This document shows, one piece after another, positions 48,967 to 62,704 of a stretch of DNA of 64,000 bases. A program made the translations under genes and the position numbers. The DNA is from Ifrita kowaldi (lineage: Eukaryota > Chordata > Aves > Passeriformes > Cinclosomatidae): assembly GCA_013398055.1 (NCBI GenBank), contig VZRS01009624.1, positions 124,001-188,000 of the forward strand, in the 5' to 3' direction. Every line of letters starts with the position of its first letter. The first letter of the stretch is position 1. The notes beneath the pieces were generated by a model that worked only from the letters and a program-made list of their open reading frames with translations, ran no database searches and had not been told where the DNA came from.

Positions 48967-51900
48967 TGTATGTTTTGGTACTCCAAAAAATACAATTCAT
49001 TCGAGCACTTCTATTTCTTTGACACTTGTAACAGGCTTCCAATGTGGCTTAAAACCCCTGCTCAAAAATAAACATCAGAATAATGAGCTTTCCTTATTTA
49101 ATTCACCAAATAGGCACAATAAGCTCATGTTTAAACAAAAAATGAAAAGGAAACTTGCTGCTGTGCCAGAACAGCAGCACAATCAATTTTAATTAGCATT
49201 GCTCATTGTGGGAAATGATAAGGTATCAGTCATAGTAATTGGTGGTGTTGACAATTAGTCAAAGTTATTAACATCTCAAGACCCAAGACAAAAAAAGCTT
49301 GCTGAATTTTAAATATCTGGAGAAGGCCTGCCTCAAAATCCTTAATTTTCACACAGTCTGAAAACATTGCTCAGATTTAGTATTTGTTAGCTTTCCATCA
49401 GAGCACGAGCACTGGGATAACACCACCAACCCGACATCGCTGGTGCTTGATCAATCCAAGTTTTCCCCTGCTGGGAGTGGGGCTCCCTCCTCTCCTCCCA
49501 CAGCCCTGCTGCCTCCCTGCTTCCCATCTCTTTCCCTTTGTTTTTCTTTGCCTGCTCCCAGTGCTCATCCCAGATCCTCTCCCAGACTGAATGGATCAGG
49601 AAATGCTCCCAGGCACGGGAAATGCCTTGGAGCTGGAGCATCTCCAACAAGGTCCCATCCAGGAAAACAAGCCTTTGGGTACCCAGAGTTGGATGCTGCC
49701 ACACAAGCAGCAGCATCTCCTGCTTTTGGGTGTTGCCTGGAGCACCTCATTTAATGCCCAATATGAGCAAAGCCTCGGGCTTCTGAGAGGCTCAGGTGTA
49801 AGGCAAAGTCTTTCACAAGACACAAAACAGGGCACTCCAGGGTTTTGTCCTGGTCTCTCTTACCCCTGGGCGGCCCCACAAATGTCCTGCCTGTGTTTGC
49901 TCTCCGACTTGTGCTGACAGGGAATCTGGCAAAGGAGGGCAGTGATTACGTGCACCAGGTGAGGAAACCAGGGAGCCCACGTGTGTGGTTCACACGAGAA
50001 CTGACACAAGGATTTCTGATCTTTCAGTAAAGTTTATGGGTTAATATCAGGTTATCTCTCTGGCCACCAAGACCATACATTCTCCAAGGTCTAGCACTTG
50101 GCTACTGGTACCTTCATGTTTTAGTGGGGAATTCCTGAGAGACCCAGTAAGCAGGTGCTGAGAGCAGCAAATGGCCCACCTCAATGAGCTGCATATGGAT
50201 CACTTATGGACACAGCTGATGTACATAAAGAAGGCAGAAAAACATTGTCCAAAAAGCATTTAGTTAATCTGACAGACCCCTGACGGCCCGCCCTAGAAGA
50301 CAAAGATCACGGAAATCTCTGTCAGTTGTTTTCTGCTAGAGGAGTTTCAGTGAAAACTCAATATATTCCACCTCCCACATCCTGCTGTCCCTCCATTGTA
50401 AATAAGATGCATATAACACTGCAGTAGCCATCCTTCTGGTGTAAGCAGGTGTTAGAGTTTAAAATAGCAGAGGTGACATGTATTACTCATTTGTCCTTTT
50501 GCTCGCTTTAATGAGTTTATTTGTATGGAAATTAAAAGCCAGGTAAAAATACCATCTCTGTCCCTAACACATGTACCTGTTACACAACCATGGTGATTCT
50601 TCTGACCCTTCTCCTACAATTACTATTCCCAAACTGGTGCAGCCTTTCAAGCAACAGAGCAAAATATGAGACCGCCAAAAAGGAACAAATCCCGCCTGGC
50701 AAATGCTGCCGAGCTGCACCACTGGCACAACTGTCAGAGAGCACAGTCCTGAAAAAAACTCCCCCAAAACCCAACTGAGACTCAAAGCAAAGAAACTCTG
50801 ATTTAAATTCCCTCTCAGGTGCCAGCCCACAGCAGCAGCGGGGCTCTGCCACTACGGCCGCCAGATAAACACCATTTTCAAGGTCAATTTCCTATGACCA
50901 GTTGCTTCATTTCTCATCATTTTCTGTCCAACTTCATAGATTACCACTTAAAATTGATTTATTCTTTCCCTTTCCAGCATTACTTTGCACTTCATTTAAA
51001 AGGGAGGTGGGGGGGATTTTTCTCTCTGTTCCACACAACAACGCTGTCACGAGGCGATGGGCTCAGCTGGGTTTCAATTGCCTGAAACGACTGCTCAGTA
51101 AAGCAGCGTGCTATAAAAGCCAAACCAAACCAAGAGGCACCTTCCAACCATTTCCCCCTCTCTTCCCTACTGCTAGAAATATTGTTTTTCAGAGACAGTG
51201 ACTTGGCTTGCTACGAACAGAGCTTTGTTGCGAAGGAACGTTTTCACAGCCCTTAACAGAAAACAAAAGTTATGTTGAGGTCTGGTTTGAGGTTCATCCT
51301 GCAGGCCGGTAGCAGTGGCACTCGAGATGAGATTAAAGCTGACAGAGATGAAACTGCACTGGCCCACATCCTTGGGCTTGCTCCAGGGCCTCTCATCTGC
51401 ATTTCATCGTGATGTGAGCACATGTTCCCATCATCGGTACACTCATCTGCATCACTCTGAATGTTAATCACAGGCTAACCCAATTTCTTCAGCAAATTTA
51501 TTACTTACTGTTCATTAAAGTTCATAAAACCTAATGTGAGGCTGAGAGAAGCAGAGCACCCTCACCAAGGAGTCCTCGGCAATTCTGAGGTGGCGACGTC
51601 AGCCCAAGGAGCTCCTCCTTCCAAGGTGGGTGCCAGAACCTTTCATTCCTTCTCCAGGGGGTGTGAGGGGAGGGGAAGGAGGCAATGAGGGACAAAGAGC
51701 TGTCACAGCCCTTCGGAAAGCTCTGAAACCGCCGCCCTTGTCGGAACTCATTTAACAAAACAAACCCGGATTTTTTTCGGAGTCATTTAAAGGTGTTTTT
51801 TTCAATGAACAAGGAAAAAGAATCAAGGCTTCCCAGCAACGTGGAGATGCAAGGGGAAGGAAACCAAGCTAAGAGGAGGGGATTGCAGGAGAGCCCTCAC

Positions 51901-52780
51901 GGGGAGAATCTCAGCAGCGCACACTGCAAATGTTACAGGTTTTCCTGGTGTCAGGAATTGTGGGTTGTCCTCATGATGTCCCCAGCAGCTGGGTCTGACG
52001 AGTGACACTTTACTGCACTTTGGATTAACTGGTAATGCGTGGCAGGAGCACACCTGGACAATACCCACATGCTTACACCTAAGCATGTGCTTAAAAGCTT
52101 CGCTGACCAGGGTCCAAAGAAGCCGCATTTGTGTTTTTCACATCGGAAAGGGAGGATTTAATGTATTCCAGTCAACAGCCAGAGCAAACATTACCATCTA
52201 CCTCCCCAATGAACTCTGTGCATCTGAAATGATTTCAATTTCCAGTTCCCCAAAACCTCGGGAACACGCAAAAATCCAAGCCTCCAACATCCCGAGTGGA
52301 AACTGTTAAAATTCTCCAAAGGACATTATGATTGAAATATTCAATCAGATGATGCTACCATCAGAATAATGAAGCCTTTGGAGGATTTGCTTCATTGAGT
52401 ATAAAATAATTTTGAGAGACACTTAAAAGGAAGAAACCATGTCTGTGGGAAGAAACAGGACAGATATTTTGCCAGGAGGAGGATTATTCTGCAAGCCAGA
52501 AAATGACACCTCTTGGTAACCCAACATTGGATCTGCTCCTAGGCTAAAATTAGATGTCACAAAATATATAAATATAATTTTTGCACAGCTGTGTAAATGA
52601 AAATACATCTGTTGAGAAAAGAAAAATTACAGATGCTTATTCTCTCCTTTCCCCAAAATTTTCATAACCACAGAATGATCCAGCCTGAAATTAGAAATTT
52701 GCTCTCTCCTTTAATTAAATCAATTTGCATTTTTTTTTTCCTCAGCTGATTAAATAATAGAAAATCACAAAGGTGAAGGC
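48967..52780. other. Non-coding stretch with one candidate regulatory block
   Basis: No gene is supported. The block at about 49070-49290 is AT-rich and repeat-free with many ATTA/TAAT cores and is treated as a possible enhancer in the findings. An ATTTGCAT octamer lies at 52723-52730, next to a T run. Confidence 0.5.
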
Positions 52781-52990
52781 GGGTTTTGTGATTAAAGCAC
52801 TGGACGAAGACCCAGGAGAGGGAATTCAATTCCTGGTCCTGTCACGGGACTTCCTCTGTGACCTTGTGCTCCATCTCTTTGCACCTCTTTTCCCCCTCTG
52901 AGAAAGATGGGTAGTATTAAGCTCTCTCTCTCAGTCTCAGTCTTGTCTATTGGATCACGAGCTCTAAAGGGACAGGACTGTCTATGGAAG
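52781..52990 (+). mobile_element. MIR-type tRNA-derived SINE, nearly full length
   Basis: The three parts of a sauropsid MIR/CORE-SINE appear in order. The tRNA-derived head includes 'gattaaagcactggac' at 52790-52805, in the box A region, and 'gaattcaattcctgg' near 52821-52835, a one- or two-base variant of the Pol III box B (GGTTCRANYCC). The core follows with 'cttcctctgtgaccttgtg' and 'cccctctgagaaagatggg'. The tail contains 'cttgtctattggatcacgag' and 'ctctaaagggacaggactgt', which match the usual gtaagctc-cagggactgt text of turtle and crocodile copies. The 3' end near 52990 is approximate. This is an old element and any present role is unknown. Confidence 0.8.
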
Positions 52991-55900
52991 CTTTTAGGGA
53001 CAACAGCCCTGCAAAAAGGAGGGAATTGCAGAGGGATGTCCTGCTGTCCTGTCCTCCCTTCAGACCCACAGCGGCAGCAGCAAGGCCCCGACCTCTCGCT
53101 GCCATCTCCGTGTGGGCCAAGCCTGGCTGCAAGGAACATAAAAGAGGTGCAAGGGAACTTGGAGGGCTTCTCAGCCGCTGCTGTGCCCATTTTTCCACGA
53201 GCTAACTCCAAAGCGTGGGGCTGTGAGCTGCACACAGCAGTGCAGGGTGGAACAGCAGCTCGGCAGGGGGAGGTCTGCACCGCAGCACAAAGCAAGACGG
53301 GGCCAAACTCTTTCTCCCGTTCTGTTCCCCAGGTCCTACTCCCCTTTCACACAGCATGGCATCACACAGCACTGCATTTTCTGCAAGCAAGGCTGAGGTA
53401 TCACCTAATGAGGGTGTAAAACCTGACTCTAATAAGGCCAAACCAGCCTGCAGCTCTCCATGGGGACAGGCTCTGGATGAGCCTTGCAGCTGAGCGGTCG
53501 CAAACGCTGCCACGAGAAAACAGGAATTTGTCTCGGGAAAGAGACTGGATCCTAACAGAATTATTTTAGAGCACGATAACACACCAAGCTGTCTTCATCA
53601 GCACTATTACTCTTGCCTGGCTTGACTGCAAGCACATCGTGTCAAATCAGCGGCAGGAAAATTAATATCTTCAAAAGGAAAGAGTTCACCACATCACATA
53701 GAGTCCAGCTCCCATAATGATAAGTTCCCTGATAGAGATCATCTTCAAAACCCCAGTGGTTATAAGAGACTCTATGGAATTCATCATTTTTGATGGTTGT
53801 GGTTTGTTGGTTTTTTGGTTTTTTTTTAATTGTGTTAAAAATACAGTTTTGAAAGACCATTCCTAGCCATGCTGTTTTAAGGGATTAACAAGCCATTATA
53901 TACTAGAGCATACATACATAATGGAATCAGCAAACAGGAATCAGCAAGTAATCTTCTGCCTCCACAAAGACTAATGTGTAATTGCCAGAAGCACCGGGGG
54001 AATTTCTGCCTTTCGTTAAAGCTTCAGGAGGTGGCTGTTGTCAAATTTGACAGAAATACAGAATGCAACAATCAGTTATAGACATGAAAGTCGCTGTTTC
54101 ACACAAAAACAAACTTTCATTACAGTTGGGAGCGAGAGCCTGCGTATTGATTTGCAGATGTAAGTGCTAACAGTTATTATTTAGTAGATTACGGGAACAG
54201 AACAGTGAGCTTCTGAACTCTATGCACAAAGAGCAGCATGATATGCAAGATGAATTTTATGAAGCAAATTTTCTTCATGGAGCCTCTACACTGATACAGC
54301 CTCAGTTTAATTCCATAAATGGGGAGCTGTGATCAGACAGCTGATAGGCACCACATTTCCCTGAGCAATTGCTTTCCCATTAAGAACTTGCATCAAACCA
54401 AACCACCATGGGGGAGAGCAGAGCACGAAGAATAAATATCAGAGCGAAACCCAGCAATGTGGCAATGTTACAGAGCTAAAGCAAAGCCTGTGGCTTTACA
54501 GAACAAACACGTTCACTGCACGACAGGGTGAGAGAGCAGCCAAAGTGAGGTACCACAAAAACCCTTCCTCTGTGACCATCTGCCAGTTCAAGCCGTGGGG
54601 ATCTTCAGAGTTTCCTCCGGGGGTGGTGGTTCTGCAGAACTGTTCTCATCCTCAGGAATACAGAAGATAAACAGTGGCTAGTAGGATTCTCACTATAGCT
54701 CAACAGATTTCTTTCAAATTTCTTTATTAGAAGGGCTGAAATGTCCTAACATGTCCTGTGGGAGATGGGAGGCCCCTCTGAGAACACTCCTGGGGAATTT
54801 GAAAGAGTGACAGTAAGAAATGTGTCTGCCCAAATCATTGTGACAGAACTAACTCATACGGATTTCTTGGAAAAAGTAAATATCCTCTGGTGTTACACTC
54901 TCTGTACTTTTATTGTTTGGAGTTTTTCACTCCAAAGTAGCCATTAGAATTTTTGGTACTGATACCAAACCGTGCTAAAGAGCACAGATGGCAGCAGACC
55001 CTTTCTTGAAAGCTCTTGCAAGGGGCAGGATGCCAACAAGATGTCATCCAAACAACTCCTAAGGTTTGTACAGCCCCATTCCATTCCAAAACACACAACT
55101 TCTGCATGCAAATAGCAGTTCCAAGTTCTCATCTGGTATCTGTTTGTCCACAGAAAGATACATGATGAGAAATGAATCGTTACTAGCTTTAAATCTGAGA
55201 TCAGATGGCTGTGTCCAAGGCAGCAGAGAGGCCCATGTACTCATCAAACACCTCAGGTGAGAAGCTGATCCCAGCAGCAGCATTTTGAATGGAGCTGCAG
55301 GATCATGAAGCAGGAAACGAGGTCTGTTAGTCTCTTATTTTTACCCATTGACTGTATAAGAGGCTGTAATCAATCATAACCTCGCTAGGAACAGCATCAC
55401 AGTGCTGGAGTGGGGACAGTCTGTGCAGGGACTGCTTATTCCTCGCTGCTCCAGATGAAAAGATTCTCCTTGAAAGAGCTGTGGCAGAGTTTTGTGTCCC
55501 ATGGCTGAAACCCACCAGCCCAATGCCATTGCACCAGGTTTTAACCCTGTTATTCCTTTGCATTAATCCATCACAGAATAACTGCACAAATTTCCCCCTC
55601 TATTTTCTGAGCAAATCGCACACAAACAGCAGCTGGCCAAGCCAGAAAAACTGTGTGCAGGTGTTTAAAAGCAATGTTTAAAATAAAAAGCAATTAACAG
55701 ACTGTTAAAATACACAATATAATTCCTTTCACATTTCCATCAGGGCCGAGGAGTCAGGTGCAGGAGAGAAAGCAATGCTATGGATAACATACACACTCCC
55801 TCAAACCTCATTATGCTGCAGCACATCGGTATTCCAGCAACATCTGAGGTGGGAAGTTGTTGCAATATTGATAAATTATATTCTGTCCACATCACTGGGG

Positions 55901-56514
55901 TGCCAGTAATGTTTCAAAAAAGCCTGGAGGATCAGTGGGTGACTCTTACAATGTATATATAAAGAGAAATCTTGTTTTGTCTCCCTAGAGACAGTTTCTC
56001 TTCTAATGGAGTGTGGTCAGAGGGGTTCTGCTTAATTCATGCATTTAACTCTGGATCTCCATCACTTCACAGTGGTTTTGTGCTAACTACAACGTATAGA
56101 GGCCATTAGGCAGTATGACTAAGATTGACTTTTCTTCCTCCATGGATTATACAGAAGGAATGGGAGCAAGTCGGGCTCATTAGCATATGTTTAAAGAGTT
56201 CACGGGGTTGGCAGTAGCAGAAAGTACCCAGCAACCAGCAGAGACGTTTAATTCTAAGCCTTACACACCAACAATAAAAGGAATATCTCTCCTTCTCACT
56301 GTTACATCATTAAATGAACCAGAAGGAGCTAAACCAGGACCTCTGGAGGTGCTGACAACAGAGAGTTGTCTAAGCTTGGCGGAGGATAACATGAATTTTA
56401 ATTATCGCAGCGAACTGTTAGAGTGCTTATTCCCTTCCAGTGGAAGGAATTAGTGCTGGAATGTGTGCCTGAAGCCCTGTGGTGCAGCCAGGCACTCGAG
56501 GAACAGGGCTGTGT
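52991..56514. other. Non-coding stretch with one candidate regulatory block
   Basis: No gene is supported. The 170-codon plus (52907-53419) and 167-codon minus (52792-53295) frames overlap the SINE and each other and are not genes. The repeat-free block at about 54000-54420 has the look of a conserved element but is untested. A T-rich patch lies near 53805-53830. Confidence 0.5.
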
Positions 56515-56581
56515 GCCTCTGGAGCCCTGGGAGCCTCTGGAGCCCTGGGAGCCTCTGGACAGTGTCTCTGGAGCCCGGGGA
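56515..56581 (+). repeat. 18-bp GC-rich minisatellite
   Basis: The unit 'gcctctggagccctggga' occurs twice perfectly (56515-56532, 56533-56550), then half a unit, then a diverged copy at 56564-56581. The period is a multiple of three, so frames across it show EPWEPL-type repeats, which explains the overlapping open frames on both strands without invoking a gene. Confidence 0.95.
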
Positions 56582-59500
56582 GCAGCAGTCCAGCCCAGCA
56601 GCACCATGGCCACCGCAGCCTCTCGCCAGACACACCACGGTGATTTCTGGCCACTTAACCTGGGCTGCTGCCTGCAAACCCCACACTCCACGTGGGGCTG
56701 CCCCTGGGAACCCAACAGGAGATGCAGCATCCGTCCAGCACCCTCAGCTGCCTCATCCAGAAAAATCAAGCAGTGCTGCCTTGCAAGCAGGTGATGCAAG
56801 CTGGATGAGTCAAGGTTGTTTTTCCACGGGGGAGCATCCCTGCAGTGAAGTGGCCAAAGAAGCACATCACCCACTCCTCCTCTCTCCCATTTTGCATCTG
56901 GGCTGATGTGAAAACACCACCGTGCTCAGCATCAGCCTTGTAGGTACTCCAGGGATGCCTCACCTGAGAGCAGACGGGCAGGACACTCAGGTGAGAGCAG
57001 CAGCAGTTTCAGGTGTTTCTAAAGCCTGTCCTGCTTACAGACCAGTGACTGAGCCACTGAACGGCCTCCAGGTGTCACTGCCCAAGGAGAGACCGAGAAG
57101 TCTCACCATGAGCAATAAGGTGCGTGTGGAGGTCAGGAAAATGTGGGGTTTGGTGTGGAAAGGGGCAGCAAAAGTCTCTGTGTGCTTTCCCTGCTCCCCA
57201 GCCCCTTTCCCAGGGCTTGTGGCCCGAGTCTGAGGCTGAGAGCAGCATCCAGGTTCTCCCCTCTGGATCACCAGCCCACGGAGAGCCAGGCTCTGCAGAG
57301 ACAATTTAAGGCAGGGAGATAAGTAATGCGATTTTCACACAAACCTCCTGAATAAGAGACTTTGCTGTAACCGAGTTTCTGGGAATAGGGTTGGGCTGTG
57401 CTGCTTAACTCACAGACACTCTGCATTCTGCTGCTTGTCCCCCATCCAAAAAGAAACCCTTTCCCTCATGGATGTGAAGCTGCTCTCACACAGGACCAGC
57501 AGCAGGACAGGCCACACGTGCCCACGCTGCAGACAGCCTCCCTTGCTTGGAATTCTGAAAAATGTCAGATACCAAGGAGCATATGTTCCGAGTGCCCCTG
57601 AGCAGTCACAGAACACTACATTTACAAACAGAGAAAACCAATTTGAATCACTCAGTGCATTTGCATGCGGCGTCTGCAGGATGGTTTGGAATCAAGATTA
57701 ATATGCAGATTGGAGCAGGGGGCTGTGGTGACAGGCAGGGAGAGCCAGTGAGTGGTGGCAAAGGATGCTCAGGGATGCAGGAACCCCTCAGAGAACCTCC
57801 CCAGGGACAGCAGCAGCTTTTGGGTGCAAATGCCAATACAAAGGCTATTTATTGCTTTTGCAGGTTACTGCTACCCACACTGGGGTTAGTAAAGGCCATC
57901 TGAAATTAGATTTTAATCTCACGTCCCAGTGGCTGGCAGAGATCATGCCTGGGCTCAGCAGCTCACAGGGATGTGTTGTGCATCCTCCTCTCAAATGCTC
58001 CCAAAACCACAGACCTTCACCTTTCAGCTTCTCCATCACCTTTACTCACAAAGAAGTCGAGTTTAAAAAGGGCAGAACCAGGGAAGAAGCAAAGCCCCCT
58101 CACACATCAAGCTGTTCCTGCTTTTAATGAAACTGAGAATTTGGGGGGGTGTTTTGAAGTGCAGATTGCAGCAAAAGGCCTCGGTGGGGCCCTGCTCGCC
58201 AACACCATCAGAGTGGGCTCATCCTCACTAAAGAGGTGGCTACCGCGCTGGGATTGAGCAGCTGGAGCTTTTGAAGCATAAGGCTCTGGTTTATCAGGTA
58301 AATAAGCCGGGGAGGCGATAAGCCACTCTCTGAACACCCTTCAATAATCGCACTGATATATGCCTTGAACTCGCACTCCTTTCAGACTTCCCCGGCTTTT
58401 TAATGACAGAAAAGAGGATCTCGGTTTCAGAAATATTCAGTGTTCTCCATTGTCAGTCTCTAGCTTAAAAAATAATTAAGTTTACTCTCCTGCCAGCCTG
58501 TTATCAGGTCAGTGCAAGATGCTAAGAGATCAGTATGCCACGGTAAGAAATATTTCTGTCTATTTAACCCACTAATTCAATCTCGGTAAAGAATGAAACC
58601 CATGAAGTATCTATTTATAAAGTAAATACAGCAAGTAGAAATCAAATATTGGTCCTGTTTCAGGCCATTAGCTGAGAGGATGCTGGGAAGGTAATAGCCA
58701 CGGTTTTTATAGTGCTAAAAAGAAGTGGTTTGTTCCGACCAGCCTTTGTTATTTTTTTTTCACGCCAATAAGTGTCAACCTGAAATGTTGTGGGGAGAAC
58801 TGGACAAGAAGCACCTCAGCTGTGATCTGAGAAAACACTCCCAGCACGTGCTGTCCTCTTTACCACATCCAAAGGTGGATGCACACAGCTCCCAACAGCT
58901 CATTTCAACATTTCCTCCTGTAAATGCAGCTTTGTGGACTGGCAGCTCCATGAAGTCATTCATTCCACTTGGAATATTCCAAGAATTTGCAACAAAAGCC
59001 AGGGTCTCCTAAATTAAAGTGTTTCCACTCAGCCATCCTCCCTTAGTGCCTCGGGGGGGTTAATTGGATTACTTCATGGAGATTATTTTCCAGTACAGTC
59101 TAGATGTAAATATATTGGGATGTAGCATCTCTCACCCCACTGATGGGGGACTCCAGAACCCATGGGAGGACAGTTTTGGCACATGGAATGAAGGTAACAT
59201 GGACACTGTGATGCTCACAAAGCACTACCAAGGCACCAACCAAAATTTTCAGGGAGAAGAATTTAAAAATTGCCAGCTTTTATCATTTAGCACTTATTTT
59301 TTAATTATTATTTCCTCTTTTTTTGAGGTACAGCAGCCCATTTCATCCCCTAGCACACAGAGTTGAACTGACTTCAGTCTCACTCTTCCATTCTGCAAAT
59401 CCAGCAGAAACTGCCTATCCTGTATTCTCCCACCCATTCATCATACAAATTAATGCAGAAGTTTCAAGTGCCAAACTAATACTACTGTAGAGTGCAATTA

Positions 59501-60147
59501 AAAATGCATTTAATTCCACTAATATTTCACAAAAAACATTTTCACAAATAGCAACTCCTTTCAAAAAAAAGAAAAAAATTACACAGTAAACGTCACCAGA
59601 GCCTTAAATAAAGGGAATTGCTGTTGATCTCTGGGTATCCTAAATTCAGTAAAATGCTGTGGCAGAATTGTGTTCTAAAAAATGAAGCAGTAATTTAAAT
59701 GTCATTAATTTCATATTTGCCATTCCCTTTCTACTACACTGATCCCTAAATTAAGGGCGTTAATGTCTCCTATGTCATTTAGGGATTTAATGATTTTGAT
59801 CCAGATTTAAAGGTTTAGAAGTGTTTTGTTTGGAATTTCTCATATGCTCTCCTAGGAACCATTCAACCTTTGCCAGAACCAGGACAGGACCTAATGGCAG
59901 TTTCCAAATAAATCTGTATTTTTAAATTTGGGAAGAAATCTCAATGTTTTCTGTTTCAAACCAACCAGCTCCCGTTTCTCCCTTTTCATGGCAGAGCTGT
60001 GCAGCTGAGGAAGCTTCTCATGAGATGATTTCTGATCCCAAACACCTTTCAATATGGGATTCTTGCTACTTTATAAAACCAGGCATGGAAAAATAGAGCA
60101 TGTTAAATATGACAAAATCCTGGCTGTACAGTTTGTGCACAATACAA
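56582..60147. other. Non-coding stretch with one candidate regulatory block
   Basis: No gene is supported. An ATTTGCAT octamer is at 57659-57666. The block at about 58440-58720 is AT-rich, repeat-free and rich in TAAT cores, and is listed as a possible enhancer. Open frames in 56922-58257 are short and unrecognised. Confidence 0.5.
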
Positions 60148-60464
60148 GACCTTCTCACTCCTTACAAGTCCCTGACAGGAGGCTGGAGCCCAGTGGGGGT
60201 TTGTCTCTTCTTCCAGGTAACAAGTGACAGGATGAGAGGAAACGGCCCCAGCTCACACCAGGGGAGGTTTATATTGGATATTAGGGGGAAATTATTCACT
60301 GAGAAGGTGGTCAGGCATTGGAACAGGCTGCCCAGGGAAGCAGTGGAGTCACCATCCCTGGAAGTGTTCAAAAGCGTGGAAGTGGCACTTGGGGACATGG
60401 TTTAGTGGAGAATGTGACAGTGCTGGGTCATGGCTGGACTTTTCTAAACGAAATGATTCTGTGA
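60148..60464 (+). mobile_element. CR1 LINE 3' fragment
   Basis: Sense CR1 of the same type as the 25280 copy. It starts at 'gaccttctcactccttacaa' and its ORF2-derived frame reads FFQVTSDRMRGN, DIRGKLFTEKVVRHWNRLPR and AVESPSLEVFK before the stop near 60403. A short 3' UTR and 'gaaatgattctgtga' close the element. The frame is open but shorter and more altered than the 25280 copy. Confidence 0.95.
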
Positions 60465-62704
60465 CAAATTCAGTGTACCACAGTTACAGTTGCTTCCCCA
60501 CATACAAGAATCTTCCCTGAGCTGTCCACACAGAGAATTCAAATAGTTCAACGTGGAGTTGAATTCTTCCTTTAAGTGGTTTGTGTCTTTAGTGGATAAT
60601 CTCGTACATGTGCTTCATTATATCAATAACAGTAGGAAACTATTGATTTTTCTGAAGCCATTAAGTTCAATTAGCTTTTCAATTCAAATGGAAAAATGGT
60701 AAATTACCTTCATTTGATGGCAAAAACAGTAAGAAGGGGAAAAAAAGAAAGGATAATACCCTAATTTGTGAAGTATGTGAGCAAAGTGGTAAAGGTAAAG
60801 CAAACAAATGAATATTCGTGTAATAGCTCTAATCAGCACTGCTCAGCATTTAAAACTGGCATCATTATGCTCGCTGGACTGTGCAGCTATAAGTAGTTGT
60901 GATGTTGTTTACCCACTTAATCTTGTGAATAAATTATAGCAGAATAAATAATAAACAATAGGAAAAAGGGTGGAAAATCATTTGGAACAAATTAAGCTTC
61001 TGCTTATCCTCAGCCTAAGGCACACCCAGCACGCCCCAAAAGTTGTTGAACACTGAAATGTAGAGAAGTTGGAAACAGGGGCCCAAAACTCTCCAAAGTC
61101 TTGGGAGACAAACGTGGGCAGCACGTAGGGAAGATCCCATGATATGTGAGCCCTGCCTATAAAATTAAGGGATATGCAGATCCACGAATTATGAGCTGAA
61201 ACCCTGATTTAAAAATCCTTTAAATCATGTGTGAGTGATCAAGGAATATACAGTACATCACCTGATTTAGACTGGGTTTTACTTATTAAGTGAATATTAT
61301 ATTTTTGCTGCTGTTCACAAACACCACATAAAAATCCAAGCAGAGATAAGACCAATGAAATAGTAAAATAAAACCAGTTATTAAAATAACTTTTTAAATT
61401 ATTTAAATCCAAATTTGTGTTTTAAAACTTTACTGGAAAACCACAGCAAAAATTTATGATTTCATTTCAGTTACTGCTCTGAGAAGACCATATTCCAAGT
61501 TTTTAAGATGCTTTTTTCCCCCAGCAGAAATCATAGCTGGTTCTTTCTCTGTTTCCTACAGCACCAGAAAGAGCTTTGCAGCAAGCTCTGGGTTGAAGAT
61601 TCTCCGAGGAGCTCTTCCCTCCACCCAGATGGATTTGCACACACTTCAAACCAAGTCCAGGCAGGAATTCCAGTGCTGTGATGAAGCTTTTGGGATTCTG
61701 ACATGAGAATATACAAAGAAATAAATTACCTGCCTGCCTGATCAGGCGACACTGAGAGCTTTACACCCTCCATATTCGGTGCCTCCAGAAGGTCCTGTGC
61801 ACCTGGGTGTGTTGGGGCTGGGATTTGGGAAGCCTCCAAGAATGCTCTTGTGCTGCTGCCTCTCCCTGTTTCAGTGCCCAGCCACGGCCAGACTATTGAT
61901 TTCTGCAGTGACTGCAATCAGTCATAATGAGGAAACAAGAAAGAAACCATCCATCCTGACACAAACCCACCACCAGATATTAGCTGGGGCTCGCTGCTGA
62001 TTTAATTTCTACTGACCCAGTCGTTTGGGTTGGCTGGAGCTTCTGTGCCTGAGTAAGAGTTCACTTTGTGCCCAACAGTAATCTTAGTGTTATTACTGTG
62101 TTCATCATCTTCAAGGCAGTCTAGAAACAGCAAGAAAACATTTTAAAAAACTTATTTCTCTTATTTTCACATGTCAAAGTTTGTTCTCTTTATTTTACCT
62201 TTATAGGGTGATTTTGTTAATAATAAGAAAGTGTCTAGTCATTTCCTGATCAAGTATCATGCTAACTAACTGGGTTTTTTGCTGAATAATTCACATTTAA
62301 CATTCTTCTCCTTTTCCCCCATGTGAATTCCTCCTCTCCACTTCATATCCAGCTGCAATGAACTTTACTGCTGAATCCTATAAAACCCAGATACATTCAT
62401 TTTCTGGATGAGCAGTATAAACTTTGAAATTATGAATTCCCAAGGCTCTCCACGACTGGCAGCCTTCTTATGAACTGAAGGGGATGTGCTTAGGTCCTTT
62501 TCCACCTTTCCTTTCTCTCTGTCCCCTGCCCTTTCCCATTTTTGTGCCTGGATACCTCTCCAATTGTTTCCTTTTAGCTCCTCAGCACTTCAAATTATTT
62601 GTGAAGCTGTTTCCTTCGACGTGGCTCCATAGCACAGAAAGATCTATACAGTGAAAGATCTATCAACAGTGGTGTGTGTATAAATACATAAATATAAAAA
62701 AAAC
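60465..62704. other. Non-coding stretch
   Basis: AT-rich non-coding DNA with several short A/T runs. No gene, RNA or clear repeat is recognised. Confidence 0.5.

Noticed and set aside
51655..51680. G-rich run that looks like a G-quadruplex
   Set aside because: Only three proper G3+ runs within allowed loop lengths.
52792..53419. Overlapping 167- and 170-codon frames on opposite strands
   Set aside because: They overlap each other and the MIR-type SINE; neither has recognisable protein content.
56398..56906. Frames of 123-158 codons on both strands
   Set aside because: They are held open by the 18-bp minisatellite, whose period is a multiple of three.
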